Shown one piece after another: positions 8,569-16,918 of a stretch of 64,000 nucleotides of DNA. Every line of letters starts with the position of its first letter. The stretch's first letter is position 1. Below the pieces are notes generated by a model. It was not told where the DNA came from, searched no databases, and saw nothing but the letters and a program-made list of their open reading frames with translations. Source of the DNA: Thioclava nitratireducens (lineage in GTDB: Bacteria; Pseudomonadota; Alphaproteobacteria; Rhodobacterales; Rhodobacteraceae); NCBI RefSeq assembly GCF_001940525.2, contig NZ_CP019437.1, positions 2,454,501-2,518,500 of the forward strand. Reading direction: 5' to 3'. The translations under genes and the position numbers were made by a program.

Positions 8569-9369
8569 TCAGCGCAGCTTCGGCGGCTTGCTCGGATCCA
8601 TGCCGGGGGCGGAACCGGGGCGGAGTTCCTGCACCTCTTCCTCGACCGGCTCGGGGACATGCAGCACGAGCCCCTTGTCCAGCAGAAGCTGCGCGGCCTT
8701 GTCCTCGGGCTCGAGGAAGGTCACGTCCAACTCGCCCGCATCCAGCCCCGAGAAGGTCAGCGCCTCGCCCATTGCCTTGGCGATACCCGCGCGGAAATGC
8801 TCATGCGCGCCGATCACCGCGAGCACATGGCCCCGGTGGCCGTCCTCGTAGGTGACGCCGCCCAGCACGGCAGCCTGCGCGATCCCGGCAAGCTGGTCCA
8901 GCTTGGCCTCGAAGGCGGGCAGCAGCAGCGCGATCACCGCGGGCGACAGACCCGGAGCGGTGAATTCCACCGGACGGCCCTGCGCCTCCAACGGCGTATG
9001 CGCGAGCGTCTCGGTCAGCCAGTCCAGCGCCTCGGGCGGCAACAGCATCGCCGAGTCCGCAACACCGAGATTGACGCCCAGCCCGATATTCTCGCCCACC
9101 AGATGCTGCGCGATCACCCGGCCCGGCAGCGCCGCGTAGGGCTGCGGCCCGTCCGCGAATTCGCCGAGACGGTCTTCGGTATCGAAGACGAGAACGAACT
9201 CGCCCTCTTCGGTGGAGAACACCTGCGGCTTGATGTTTTCGTCCTCGGGCTCTTCTTCGAGCAGCAGGAACAGCTCGGCATCGGCGAGACGGTCGAACAC
9301 GGCGAGACGCTTGGCCTCGTTCTCCGGTTCGGCTTCCATCGCGGCATGGGCGCGGTCATAGGGGGTCAT
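8569..9369 (-). CDS. SseB-like protein
   Basis: A 266-residue soluble acidic protein. The first 130 residues have the pattern of the SseB N-terminal domain (DAELFLLLEEEPE, then a strand-rich segment with a FDTEDRLGEF element); the rest is an uncharacterised C-terminal region ending in a proline/lysine tail. SseB-type proteins were named in E. coli as enhancers of serine sensitivity, and their molecular function is unknown. The start is fixed by GAAGGAGCTGAC before the ATG at 9369, which overlaps the stop of the upstream glycosylase gene (ATGA). The frame extends upstream but without plausible protein. Confidence 0.72.
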   Translation of the reverse strand: MTPYDRAHAAMEAEPENEAKRLAVFDRLADAELFLLLEEEPEDENIKPQVFSTEEGEFVLVFDTEDRLGEFADGPQPYAALPGRVIAQHLVGENIGLGVNLGVADSAMLLPPEALDWLTETLAHTPLEAQGRPVEFTAPGLSPAVIALLLPAFEAKLDQLAGIAQAAVLGGVTYEDGHRGHVLAVIGAHEHFRAGIAKAMGEALTFSGLDAGELDVTFLEPEDKAAQLLLDKGLVLHVPEPVEEEVQELRPGSAPGMDPSKPPKLR

Positions 9370-9947
9370 GTCAGCTCCTTCACCCGGGCGCGCAGGACCG
9401 GCAGCAGGTCGGCCTCGAACCACGGGTTTTTCTTCAGCCATCCCGTATTGCGCCAAGACGGATGAGGCAAGGGGAAGAGGCGCGGCGCCTGGTCCCGCCA
9501 GCCCAGCACGGCCTGCGTCACGTTGCGTGTACCCAGATGCCAGCGCTGCGCGGCGCCGCCCACAAGAAGCGTCAGATCGACCGGGCCGATTTCCTCCATC
9601 ACCCGGTCGCGCCACGTCTGGGCGCAGATTGCGGGCGGCGGCAGGTCGGCCCCCTTCGCGTCATAGCCCGGAAAGCAGAACGCCATCGGCGCGATCGCGA
9701 TGCGCGAGACGTCGTAGAAGGTCTCGCGATCGACGCCCATCCAATCGCGCAGCCGGTCGCCCGAGCGATCGTTGAACGGCACGCCGGTCTCGTGCACCCG
9801 GATCCCTGGCGCCTGCCCCACGATCAGCACGCGTGCGCCGGCGGCGAACCACGCGACGGGACGCGGCGAATGCCCGGTCGCGGTCGCGCGAAACCGCGCC
9901 GCGCAAAGGCGGCAGTCGCGGATCTCGTCTTGCACGGGGCGGGTCAT
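9366..9947 (-). CDS. Uracil-DNA glycosylase superfamily protein with likely Fe-S cluster
   Basis: A 193-residue protein of the family 4/5-like uracil-DNA glycosylase group, which excises deaminated bases. The first motif appears as GQAPG (about 45-49) and the C-terminal motif as HPSWRNTGW. Four cysteines at 12, 15, 91 and 108 give the C-x2-C...C-x16-C spacing that binds a [4Fe-4S] cluster in family 4 enzymes. The GQAPG loop differs from the usual GEAPG, so substrate preference is uncertain. The ATG at 9947 follows AGGAGA. Translationally coupled to the SseB-like gene. Confidence 0.82.
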   Translation of the reverse strand: MTRPVQDEIRDCRLCAARFRATATGHSPRPVAWFAAGARVLIVGQAPGIRVHETGVPFNDRSGDRLRDWMGVDRETFYDVSRIAIAPMAFCFPGYDAKGADLPPPAICAQTWRDRVMEEIGPVDLTLLVGGAAQRWHLGTRNVTQAVLGWRDQAPRLFPLPHPSWRNTGWLKKNPWFEADLLPVLRARVKELT

Positions 9948-10102
9948 CGTTTCTCCTCTAGTGTCAATGTGTTCGTCATTGCATAACCCTCCCACAACTG
10001 AACATAATGCTGCCCAAATCCAAGGTTAGGCGGGTTCTCGCACTGCTGCCCCCGTGATTTAGTGGCGAGGCGCGCACAGATGGAGACCCGGGCCAAAAAG
10101 TA

Positions 10103-10756
10103 ATGATCGTATTCGAGAACGTCTCCAAATCCTTCTGGACCGGCAAGCAGCGCAAGGTGATCCTCGAACGCGCCAGCTTCCGCGTGGAGCTGGGCCAGAG
10201 CCTCGGCATTCTCGCGCCCAACGGCACCGGCAAGACCACGATCATCAACATGATGGCAGGGCTGGAAAAGCCCGACGAGGGCGAGATTCGTCGCACCAGC
10301 CGGGTCTCGTTCCCGCTGGGCTTCATGGGCGGCGTCGTCTCGAAACATTCGGCGCGCGAAAACGCACGCTTCATCGCGCGGCTCTACGGGCTCGATCCCG
10401 ACTATGTCGAGGCCTTCTCGCGCTGGCTGACCGGGATCGCGGAATATTTCGACCAGCCCGTGGGCACCTACAGTTCGGGGATGCGCGCGCGGTTCACCTT
10501 TTCCCTGCTGCTCGCGCTGGAATTCGACATATACCTGATCGACGAGGGGATGCCCTCGACCACCGATGTGGAGTTCAACCGCAAGGCCGGCTCGATCCTG
10601 CGCGACCGGCTGCGTAATTCCACCGTGGTCGTGGTCTCGCACCAACCCTCCACGATCGAGAAATTCTGCAATCGTGCGGCGGTGCTGCGCGACGGGCAAC
10701 TTTACCAGTTCGACACTCTTGAAGAAGCGAAGCGGTTGTATGACTACCAGTCCTAA
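10103..10756 (+). CDS. kpsT: Capsule polysaccharide export ABC transporter, ATP-binding subunit
   Basis: A 217-residue ATPase of the KpsT type, which with a KpsM membrane subunit moves group 2-type capsule across the inner membrane. The Walker A motif is APNGTGKTT, the ABC signature is YSSGMRAR, and Walker B is IYLIDEG, with the SHQ switch. No KpsM gene is present in the window. The ATG at 10103 has no clear Shine-Dalgarno sequence (GGGCCAAAAAGTA precedes it). Its end overlaps the kpsE-like start by 17 bases. Confidence 0.9.
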   Translation: MIVFENVSKSFWTGKQRKVILERASFRVELGQSLGILAPNGTGKTTIINMMAGLEKPDEGEIRRTSRVSFPLGFMGGVVSKHSARENARFIARLYGLDPDYVEAFSRWLTGIAEYFDQPVGTYSSGMRARFTFSLLLALEFDIYLIDEGMPSTTDVEFNRKAGSILRDRLRNSTVVVVSHQPSTIEKFCNRAAVLRDGQLYQFDTLEEAKRLYDYQS

Positions 10757-12545
10757 GGCCCCGAAATTCCGTATCCGCCGCGATGGGCCGGTGATCACGG
10801 GGAGCGACGGCTCGCTGCAGCTGGGGGCGATGCCGCTGAAATCGGGCCCCGGGACGACGGGAGAGCCGACCACGCCGCGCGCCTCCAACGCCTCTGCGGC
10901 CTCCGCCGCGCAAGCCGCACCCTCTTCCGACACGCCGGAACCGCAACGGCAACGGCAACGGCGGCACAGAGACAGCGATCCCTCCAGCATGTTCGAGCCG
11001 CAGGATGACGGGTTCGGCGATCAAAAATTCCCGACGGCGGAGCGCAACGGCGCCGAGGTGATCGATGCGGGCCAGCGCACCCCCGAGGAAGAAATCGACG
11101 CGATCCGCGCCGAGGGGCTGACCGGCCGCCAGTTGCGCCTCGCCCGCCGGATGGCGCAGAAACACGGCGTGCAGGCCAGTTCCGATTTCGAGGCCGTGCT
11201 GCTCCTGCGCCGCCGCGGGATCGATCCGTTCGACCGCTCGAATATCGTGGCGATGGTGAAACCCGGCGAGGCGGAAGCGACTTCGCGGGCGCTGGCACGG
11301 ACCGACGGGCCGGGCGCGGATACCCGCGTGAACCTGCCGCAGACGATCAAGAAAGGTCAGCTCCCCTCGACCGAGGTGATGACCGAGGATCGTCGCGCCG
11401 CCGAGATCCTGCGCATCCAGCGCGACATCGCCAAACGTCGCCGCCGCAAGCTGATGCTGCTGGGCGCGCGGCTGGGCTTCTTCGTCGTGCTGCCGACGCT
11501 GATGGCCGCCTATTACTATTTCGCGATGGCCACGCCGATGTATGCGACGAAATCGGCTTTCGTGATCCAGAAGGCCGAAGGGCTGGGCAATTCCGGGCTG
11601 GGGTCGCTCTTCTCGGGCACGCAGCTCGCCACCAATCAGGACTCGGTGACAGTGCAATCCTATCTGCAGTCGCGCGATGCCATGAAACGGCTCGACCGCG
11701 ATCAGGGTTTCAAGAAAATCTTCGAGGATCCGAGCATCGACCCGCTTCAGCGCCTGCCGAAGGATGCCACCGACGAGCAGGCCTACCGGCTTTACTCGAA
11801 AATGGTCGAGATCGGCTACGACCCTTCCGAGGGCATCGTGAAGATGGAGGTCATCGCCCCCGATCCGCAGAAATCGCAGCAATTCTCCGAGTCGCTGATC
11901 TCCTATGCCGAACAGCAGGTGGACCAACTGACTTCGCGGCTGCGCGACGACCAGATGAAGGGCGCGCGCGAAAGCTATCAGGATGCCGAGGCGAAGGTGT
12001 TCGCTGCGCAATCCAAGGTGCAGCAGCTACAGGAGAAGGTCGGCGTCCTCGATCCCGTCAGCGAGAACTCGGTGGTGATGGGCCAGGTCGCCAATCTGGA
12101 AAACCAGTTGCAGCAGAAACGGCTCGAGCTGGGCCAACTTCTCGACAATGCGCGTCCCAACCAGGCGCGGGTCTCGGGTGTGCAGGGCGACATCAGGCGC
12201 ATTCAGGCGCTTCTCGAAAAGACGCGTGGCCAACTCACGGCGGGGCGCCAGGCCACCGGGGGCGAGTCGCTCGCCGCCGTCACCGGCCAGTTGCAGATCG
12301 CCCAAGGCGAATTGCAGACCCGCCAGATGCTGCTCTCTGCCGCTGCGCAACAGATGGAAACCGCCCGGATCGAGGCCAACAAGCAGGTACGCTATCTGGA
12401 GATGGGCGTACGCCCCGTCGCCCCGGACGAGCCCACCTATCCGCGCGCTTTCGAGAACACGCTGTTGGCTTTCCTGATCTTCTCGGGCATCTATCTGATG
12501 CTGTCGCTCACAGCGTCGGTCCTGCGCGAGCAGGTCTCGAGCTGA
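10740..12545 (+). CDS. KpsE-like capsule polysaccharide export inner-membrane protein
   Basis: A 601-residue PCP-type (KpsE/Wzz-like) protein expected to span the periplasm and link the KpsMT transporter to the outer-membrane exporter. It has two membrane segments, about 238-260 and 572-592, flanking a periplasmic domain rich in coiled coil (about 430-560). The first 235 residues are an unusually long polar cytoplasmic extension with a QRQRQRR run and a conserved-looking element (LTGRQLRLARRMAQKHG). The frame is open upstream inside kpsT; the ATG at 10740 is the coupled start. Typical KpsE is about 380 residues, so the N-terminal extension is the oddity. Confidence 0.85.
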   Translation: MTTSPKAPKFRIRRDGPVITGSDGSLQLGAMPLKSGPGTTGEPTTPRASNASAASAAQAAPSSDTPEPQRQRQRRHRDSDPSSMFEPQDDGFGDQKFPTAERNGAEVIDAGQRTPEEEIDAIRAEGLTGRQLRLARRMAQKHGVQASSDFEAVLLLRRRGIDPFDRSNIVAMVKPGEAEATSRALARTDGPGADTRVNLPQTIKKGQLPSTEVMTEDRRAAEILRIQRDIAKRRRRKLMLLGARLGFFVVLPTLMAAYYYFAMATPMYATKSAFVIQKAEGLGNSGLGSLFSGTQLATNQDSVTVQSYLQSRDAMKRLDRDQGFKKIFEDPSIDPLQRLPKDATDEQAYRLYSKMVEIGYDPSEGIVKMEVIAPDPQKSQQFSESLISYAEQQVDQLTSRLRDDQMKGARESYQDAEAKVFAAQSKVQQLQEKVGVLDPVSENSVVMGQVANLENQLQQKRLELGQLLDNARPNQARVSGVQGDIRRIQALLEKTRGQLTAGRQATGGESLAAVTGQLQIAQGELQTRQMLLSAAAQQMETARIEANKQVRYLEMGVRPVAPDEPTYPRAFENTLLAFLIFSGIYLMLSLTASVLREQVSS

Positions 12546-12580
12546 GCTAGAGCGGCCCGTCACAGGCTGCGGAGAGAGAA

Positions 12581-13414
12581 ATGAAAGACGTGAAAATCGG
12601 CGGGCTGACCGTCTCGAACGACCGCCCGCTGACGGTGATCGCGGGTCCGTGCCAGCTCGAAAGCCGCGACCATGCGATGATGATCGCGAAGGAAATGGCC
12701 CGCGCCTGCGACCAGGCGGGCGCGCAGTTCATCTTCAAGGCGAGCTACGACAAGGCCAACCGCACCAGTCTCAAAGGCAAGCGCGGCCTCGGCATCGACG
12801 CGGGACTGAAGATCCTCGAAGAGGTGCGCGCAGAGATCGGCTGCCCGGTGCTGACCGACATCCACGACGCGGAACAGGCCCGGATTGCAGGCGCCGTCGT
12901 CGACGTGATCCAGATCCCGGCCTTCCTGTGCCGCCAGACCGATCTGTTGCTGGCCGCGGGCGAGACCGGCTGCGTCGTGAACATCAAGAAGGGCCAGTTC
13001 CTCGCCCCGTGGGACATGCCCAACGTGGCCGAGAAGGTCGCCTCCACCGGCAACGAGAAGATCCTGCTGACAGAGCGCGGCACCTCCTTCGGCTACAACA
13101 CGCTGGTCGCCGATATGCGCGGCCTGCCCGAGATGGCGAAGACCGGCTACCCGGTGATCATGGACGCGACCCATTCGGTGCAGCAGCCCGGCGGTCAGGG
13201 CGGCTCCTCTGGCGGTCAGCGCGAATTCGCGCCGGTGATGGCGCGTGCGGCGGTGTCGCTGGGCATTGCGGGGGTATTCATCGAAACCCATGAGGCGCCC
13301 GATAGCGCGCCCTCGGACGGGCCGAACATGATCCCGCTCAACCAGATGCCGAAGCTGGTGCAGACGCTGATGCAGTTCGACCGGATCGCCAAGGACGACC
13401 CGATCCGGCTGTAA
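12581..13414 (+). CDS. kdsA: 3-deoxy-8-phosphooctulonate synthase (Kdo-8-P synthase)
   Basis: A 277-residue TIM-barrel enzyme condensing phosphoenolpyruvate with arabinose-5-phosphate to give Kdo-8-phosphate, the precursor of Kdo for lipopolysaccharide and for the linker of group 2 capsules. The motif AGPCQLES (Cys24) has the cysteine of metal-dependent class II KdsA; metal-independent enzymes such as that of E. coli have asparagine there. The substrate loop FKASYDKANRTS and the ATHSVQ motif are intact. Its place 35 bases after the kpsE-like gene suggests it serves capsule assembly as well as lipid A-core. Start ATG follows GGAGAGAGAA. Confidence 0.95.
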   Translation: MKDVKIGGLTVSNDRPLTVIAGPCQLESRDHAMMIAKEMARACDQAGAQFIFKASYDKANRTSLKGKRGLGIDAGLKILEEVRAEIGCPVLTDIHDAEQARIAGAVVDVIQIPAFLCRQTDLLLAAGETGCVVNIKKGQFLAPWDMPNVAEKVASTGNEKILLTERGTSFGYNTLVADMRGLPEMAKTGYPVIMDATHSVQQPGGQGGSSGGQREFAPVMARAAVSLGIAGVFIETHEAPDSAPSDGPNMIPLNQMPKLVQTLMQFDRIAKDDPIRL

Positions 13415-13475
13415 CGCGTATGAGAAAGGGCGCGCGAGTGTTCCGCGCGCCCTGCCCTGTTCGCAAAGACCTGCC

Positions 13476-14321
13476 TCAGGCGTCGGCCACGACCTCGGCG
13501 CGCTGCTGGCCCAGCCCTTCGATCTCCAGCTCCACCACATCGCCCGGACGCAGGAAGCGCGGGGTCTCCATCCCCATTGCGACGCCCGGAGGGGTCCCGG
13601 TCGAGATCACGTCGCCCGGATGCAGCGTCATGAATTGCGAGAGGTAGCTGACCAGCTTCTTCACGCCGAAGACCATCGTCTCGGTCGAGCCGTTCTGCAT
13701 CACTTCGCCGTTCACGCTCAGCTTCATCGCCAGCTTCTGCGGATCGGCCACCGCGTCGCGCGTCACCAGATACGGTCCGAGCGGGCCGAAGCTGTCGCAG
13801 CTCTTGCCCTTGGTCCACTGGCCCGAGCGGTCCTTCTGGTAGCTGCGCTCGGACACGTCGTTGGCGAGCACGTAGCCCGCGACGTAATCCATCGCATCCT
13901 CTTCCGAGACGTATTTCGCAGGTTTGCCGATGACGATGCCCAGCTCGACTTCCCAGTCGGTCTGCTCGGCGCCGCGCGGAATCACGATCGGATCGTTCGG
14001 GCCCTGGATCGCGGAAGTGGCCTTCATGAAGATCAGCGGCTCCGGCGGCACTGTCGCGCCCGATTCCGCAGCGTGGTCGGCATAGTTCAGCCCGATGCAG
14101 ATCATCTTCCCGATGCCCGCGATCGGCGCGCCCAGACGCGTGCCTTCGGGCACGGCGGGCAACTCGGACACGTCCAGCGAGCCGATCGCCGCCAACCCGT
14201 CATCCGAGAGCACCGCACCCCCGATATCGGCGACCTGGCCCGACAGGTCGCGGATCACACCCTGACCGTCCATCAGCCCCGGTTTTTCGGCTCCGATAAG
14301 CCCGTGACGCAGAAGTTTCAT
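13476..14321 (-). CDS. Fumarylacetoacetate hydrolase (FAH) family protein
   Basis: A 281-residue enzyme of the FAH superfamily, whose members hydrolyse or decarboxylate beta-diketo acids or 2-oxo-enoates with a divalent metal held by Glu/Glu/Asp. The C-terminal FAH domain begins at about residue 70 (ICIGLNYADHA) and carries the WEVELGIVIG acidic motif, YVLANDVSER and the terminal STGTPPGVAMG motif. This pattern resembles ureidoglycolate lyase/acylpyruvase-like members; the exact substrate cannot be told. The start is set by GGAGGACATTAC before the ATG at 14321. It converges with kdsA. Confidence 0.88.
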   Translation of the reverse strand: MKLLRHGLIGAEKPGLMDGQGVIRDLSGQVADIGGAVLSDDGLAAIGSLDVSELPAVPEGTRLGAPIAGIGKMICIGLNYADHAAESGATVPPEPLIFMKATSAIQGPNDPIVIPRGAEQTDWEVELGIVIGKPAKYVSEEDAMDYVAGYVLANDVSERSYQKDRSGQWTKGKSCDSFGPLGPYLVTRDAVADPQKLAMKLSVNGEVMQNGSTETMVFGVKKLVSYLSQFMTLHPGDVISTGTPPGVAMGMETPRFLRPGDVVELEIEGLGQQRAEVVADA

Positions 14322-14380
14322 GTAATGTCCTCCATAATTTGGCGGCATCAAGCCTGTGCGGCGACGAAGATGCAAGAGTG

Positions 14381-14710
14381 TCAGGTGACATGCAGGATGA
14401 AAATCCCGAGCAGAACCAGAAGCGCGATCACCAGCGCAAACAGCACCAGCTCGGGCCAGTTGGTTCCTTGGCTGTCCGGGGCCTTGCCGCTTTCGATCGC
14501 GGCGCGCAGCATCCGCATGCGCACGAAGGCGAGGATCACCACGACCCCGCCGCTCAGCACCATCGCCAGATCGGACCATTGCGGAAGATCCGTCCGGGTC
14601 AACTTCGCCGCGGTGAGCCCGACCCCGACGATCGCGACGGCCGTGCGGAGCCACGCGAGGAAGGTCCGCTCGTTGGCGGCGTGATCCTTGAAGTTCTCGT
14701 TCACGGCCAC
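14381..14710 (-). CDS. DUF202 (YidH-type) membrane protein
   Basis: A 109-residue protein with the family opening ANERTFLAWLRTAVAIVGVG and three predicted membrane segments (about 22-38, 50-66, 88-107). DUF202 proteins are small inner-membrane proteins of unknown role. It starts at a GTG at 14710, with another GTG two codons later. It lies 59 bases upstream of the FAH gene on the same strand and may be co-transcribed. Confidence 0.85.
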   Translation of the reverse strand: MAVNENFKDHAANERTFLAWLRTAVAIVGVGLTAAKLTRTDLPQWSDLAMVLSGGVVVILAFVRMRMLRAAIESGKAPDSQGTNWPELVLFALVIALLVLLGIFILHVT

Positions 14711-15343
14711 TCTCGAGCCTGCCTTTCCATCGCATCTCGCGCGATCCGCTGCGACACTCCACGCAAGGCGGCGCGCACCGCGCGCTCCTGTATCGGAATC
14801 GCATCTGCGGCCCGATCGGTTCCCCTATCCCCGGAAGCGGTCTGCCGCCCTGCCCCTTGGGGAACCCCGCCCCGCTTTCAACTCATCTCACGGCAATCGT
14901 GAGCCGCGGATCACGAGATCGTTGCCCCGATCAGCGCTGCGGGAGCGCCTCGCGAGCGTCCCGCCAGCGGATTTCCGCCCGAAAAACAAGGCCCGGCTGG
15001 CGCGTGCGCTTTCCGCCGAGGAAAGCTCTCCGCGCGGCTCGTTCAACCAAGATCATCATCGCGTGAGGAGAGGTGGTCGCGCCCCCGTGACTGCATCATT
15101 CTGGGCGCTCGCGAACATCCGGCGCCCGCGCCACATGGTCGTGATCGTCCCTCGGCGGGCGTCGGTGCGCCCGACATCTGCATACATCTGAATGTTTGGA
15201 ACAGATCACTCCGCCATGCATTGTTCGTGAAAACAACGTGAACAAGAACCGACCGACCGGGCTAAAGGGAGAATGGAACAGTGACGAGCATCCACGCGTC
15301 GCACCGGCTCGGCCCGGGTCAAACCTGACACCGGAGCCAGCCA
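14711..15343. other. Long intergenic region upstream of the oxidase operon
   Basis: About 630 bases between the divergent DUF202 gene and the CcoN-like gene. I see no convincing coding frame; the open frames are arginine/proline-rich shadows. The last 150 bases hold two TGTT/AACA dyads (separate entry) and should contain the promoter of the respiratory operon. No clear FNR-type box (TTGAT-N4-ATCAA) is visible. Confidence 0.5.
15193..15244 (+). promoter_or_regulatory. Two TGTT...AACA dyads, candidate operators of the oxidase operon
   Basis: A compact perfect dyad TGTT-tgg-AACA lies at 15193-15203, and a wider one, TGTTC-N13-GAACA, at 15222-15244. The left half-sites are 29 bases apart. They lie 100-150 bases before the CcoN-like start, a normal place for a regulator. 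The regulator is unknown; the assignment rests only on symmetry and position. Confidence 0.35.
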
Positions 15344-16918
15344 ATGCAAATCACCGAAACGCTCGGCCTGCTGCTCGCCCTCAGCTTCGTCATCTCGCTA
15401 CTGGCGTTGACGATCCTGATCTGGGCGATCGCGAACAAGCAGGTCCACACGCCAGACGCCGACGATGCGCGGACCATCTTCGAGCCCGGCGAGGGCGCGG
15501 ATACCGACGCGCCGAACGACCCTCACCACTTCAACGCGGCGCGCGCCGGTATCGACGCGAGTTCCTCCAGCGTCGTGATGTGGCTCATCGCGGCGGCGGT
15601 GTTCTGGCTGATCTACGGCTCGCTGCACGGGCTGGCCGCCTCGCTGGAACTGCACCTGCCCGATCTGATGTCGGGAACTGCGCAGATGACCTTCGGGCGG
15701 ATGCGCACGGTGCACCTGAACTCGGTCGCCTATGGCTGGGCGAGCCAGGGCGGCCTCGCCGCCGTCTGCTGGATCCTCCCGCGTATCTTCCGCACCGAAC
15801 TGCGCATGACGGGCCTTCTGAAGACCGGGATCGTGCTTTGGAATATCGGCCTCGCCGCAGGCGTGTTCGCCATCGCGAACGGCTGGACCGACGGGCTCGA
15901 ATGGCTCGAGATCCCGTGGCAGATCGACATCGTCCTCGCAGCCGGCGCGGCCTGTTTCGTGGCCCCGCTGATCGCGACCGCGAAGCACCGCAACGTCCAT
16001 CACATCTACGTCTCCGGCTGGTATTTCCTCGCCGCGGTGCTCTGGTTCCCGGTGCTGTTCGTCATCGCCAACATTCCCGGCGTCCATCACGGGGTCGAGC
16101 AGGCCACGATGAACTGGTGGTACGCCCATAACGTGCTGGGCCTCTGGTTGACGCCGCTGGGCGTGGGCGCGGCCTATTACTTCATCCCGAAGATCATCGG
16201 CAAACCGGTCTATTCCTACGCGCTCTCGCTGGTTGGCTTCTGGGCGCTGGCGCTGTTCTACAGCCAGGTCGGCATCCACCACCTGATCGGCGGCCCGGTC
16301 CCGACCTGGCTGGTGACGCTCTCGGTCGTCCATTCGGTGATGATGTTCGTTCCCGTGATCGCGGTTGCGATCAACCAGCACGTCACGGTGGCGGCCAATC
16401 TCTGGGCGCTCAAGGAGTCGATCCCGCTGCGCTTCATCTCCTTCGGGGCGGTGATGTACACGCTGGCCTCGTTCCAGGGCTCGATCGAGGCGCTGCGCTC
16501 GGTCAACACGATCACCCACTTCACCCATTACACGGTGGCGCACGCGCATCTGGGCGCCTATGCCTTCGTGTCGCTGGTGCTGATGGGCGTGATCTATCAG
16601 GTCGTGCCGCGTGCGACCGGGAAATACTGGCCTTTCCCGCGGATGATCGCATGGCATTTCTGGCTGAACGTGATCGGCTTCGCGATCTACTTCTTCTCGC
16701 TGACAATCGGCGGCGTGCTGCAGGGCCTTGCCCAGCTCGATGCGACGAAGCCCTTCGCCGACAGCGTGACCCTGCTCAAGCCCTATCTCGAAGGCCGTTC
16801 GCTCGGCGGCGGACTGATGACGCTGGGCCATGTGCTGCTGGTGATCAACCTCATCGCGATCGGCTTCGCCAAGAAGACCCGTGAGACCGAAACCGAAAAC
16901 ATGGTGGCTGCAGAATGA
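15344..16918 (+). CDS. Variant cbb3-type cytochrome c oxidase subunit I (CcoN-like)
   Basis: A 524-residue heme-copper oxidase catalytic subunit with about 13 membrane segments. Expected ligands are present: His124 and His402 for the low-spin heme, His400 for heme b3, and His262, His312 and His313 for CuB, plus Tyr306 at the position of the cross-linked tyrosine, which argues for an oxidase and against nitric oxide reductase. The conserved CcoN glutamate in the TFEGP segment is replaced by glutamine (ASFQGS, Gln378), with a Glu four residues on. Residues 1-45 (one membrane helix ending IWAIANKQ, then an acidic stretch) resemble CcoS, so this may be a CcoS-CcoN fusion. Overlaps the next gene by ATGA. 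Confidence 0.88.
   Translation: MQITETLGLLLALSFVISLLALTILIWAIANKQVHTPDADDARTIFEPGEGADTDAPNDPHHFNAARAGIDASSSSVVMWLIAAAVFWLIYGSLHGLAASLELHLPDLMSGTAQMTFGRMRTVHLNSVAYGWASQGGLAAVCWILPRIFRTELRMTGLLKTGIVLWNIGLAAGVFAIANGWTDGLEWLEIPWQIDIVLAAGAACFVAPLIATAKHRNVHHIYVSGWYFLAAVLWFPVLFVIANIPGVHHGVEQATMNWWYAHNVLGLWLTPLGVGAAYYFIPKIIGKPVYSYALSLVGFWALALFYSQVGIHHLIGGPVPTWLVTLSVVHSVMMFVPVIAVAINQHVTVAANLWALKESIPLRFISFGAVMYTLASFQGSIEALRSVNTITHFTHYTVAHAHLGAYAFVSLVLMGVIYQVVPRATGKYWPFPRMIAWHFWLNVIGFAIYFFSLTIGGVLQGLAQLDATKPFADSVTLLKPYLEGRSLGGGLMTLGHVLLVINLIAIGFAKKTRETETENMVAAE

Noticed and set aside
15061..15343. FNR/Anr box controlling the oxidase operon
   Set aside because: No TTGAT-N4-ATCAA-like sequence was found; only other dyads are present.
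15344..16918. CcoN-like protein as a nitric oxide reductase (NorB)
   Set aside because: The tyrosine six residues before the His pair (Tyr306) and the adjacent CcoO-like gene fit a cbb3 oxidase; NorB lacks that tyrosine.
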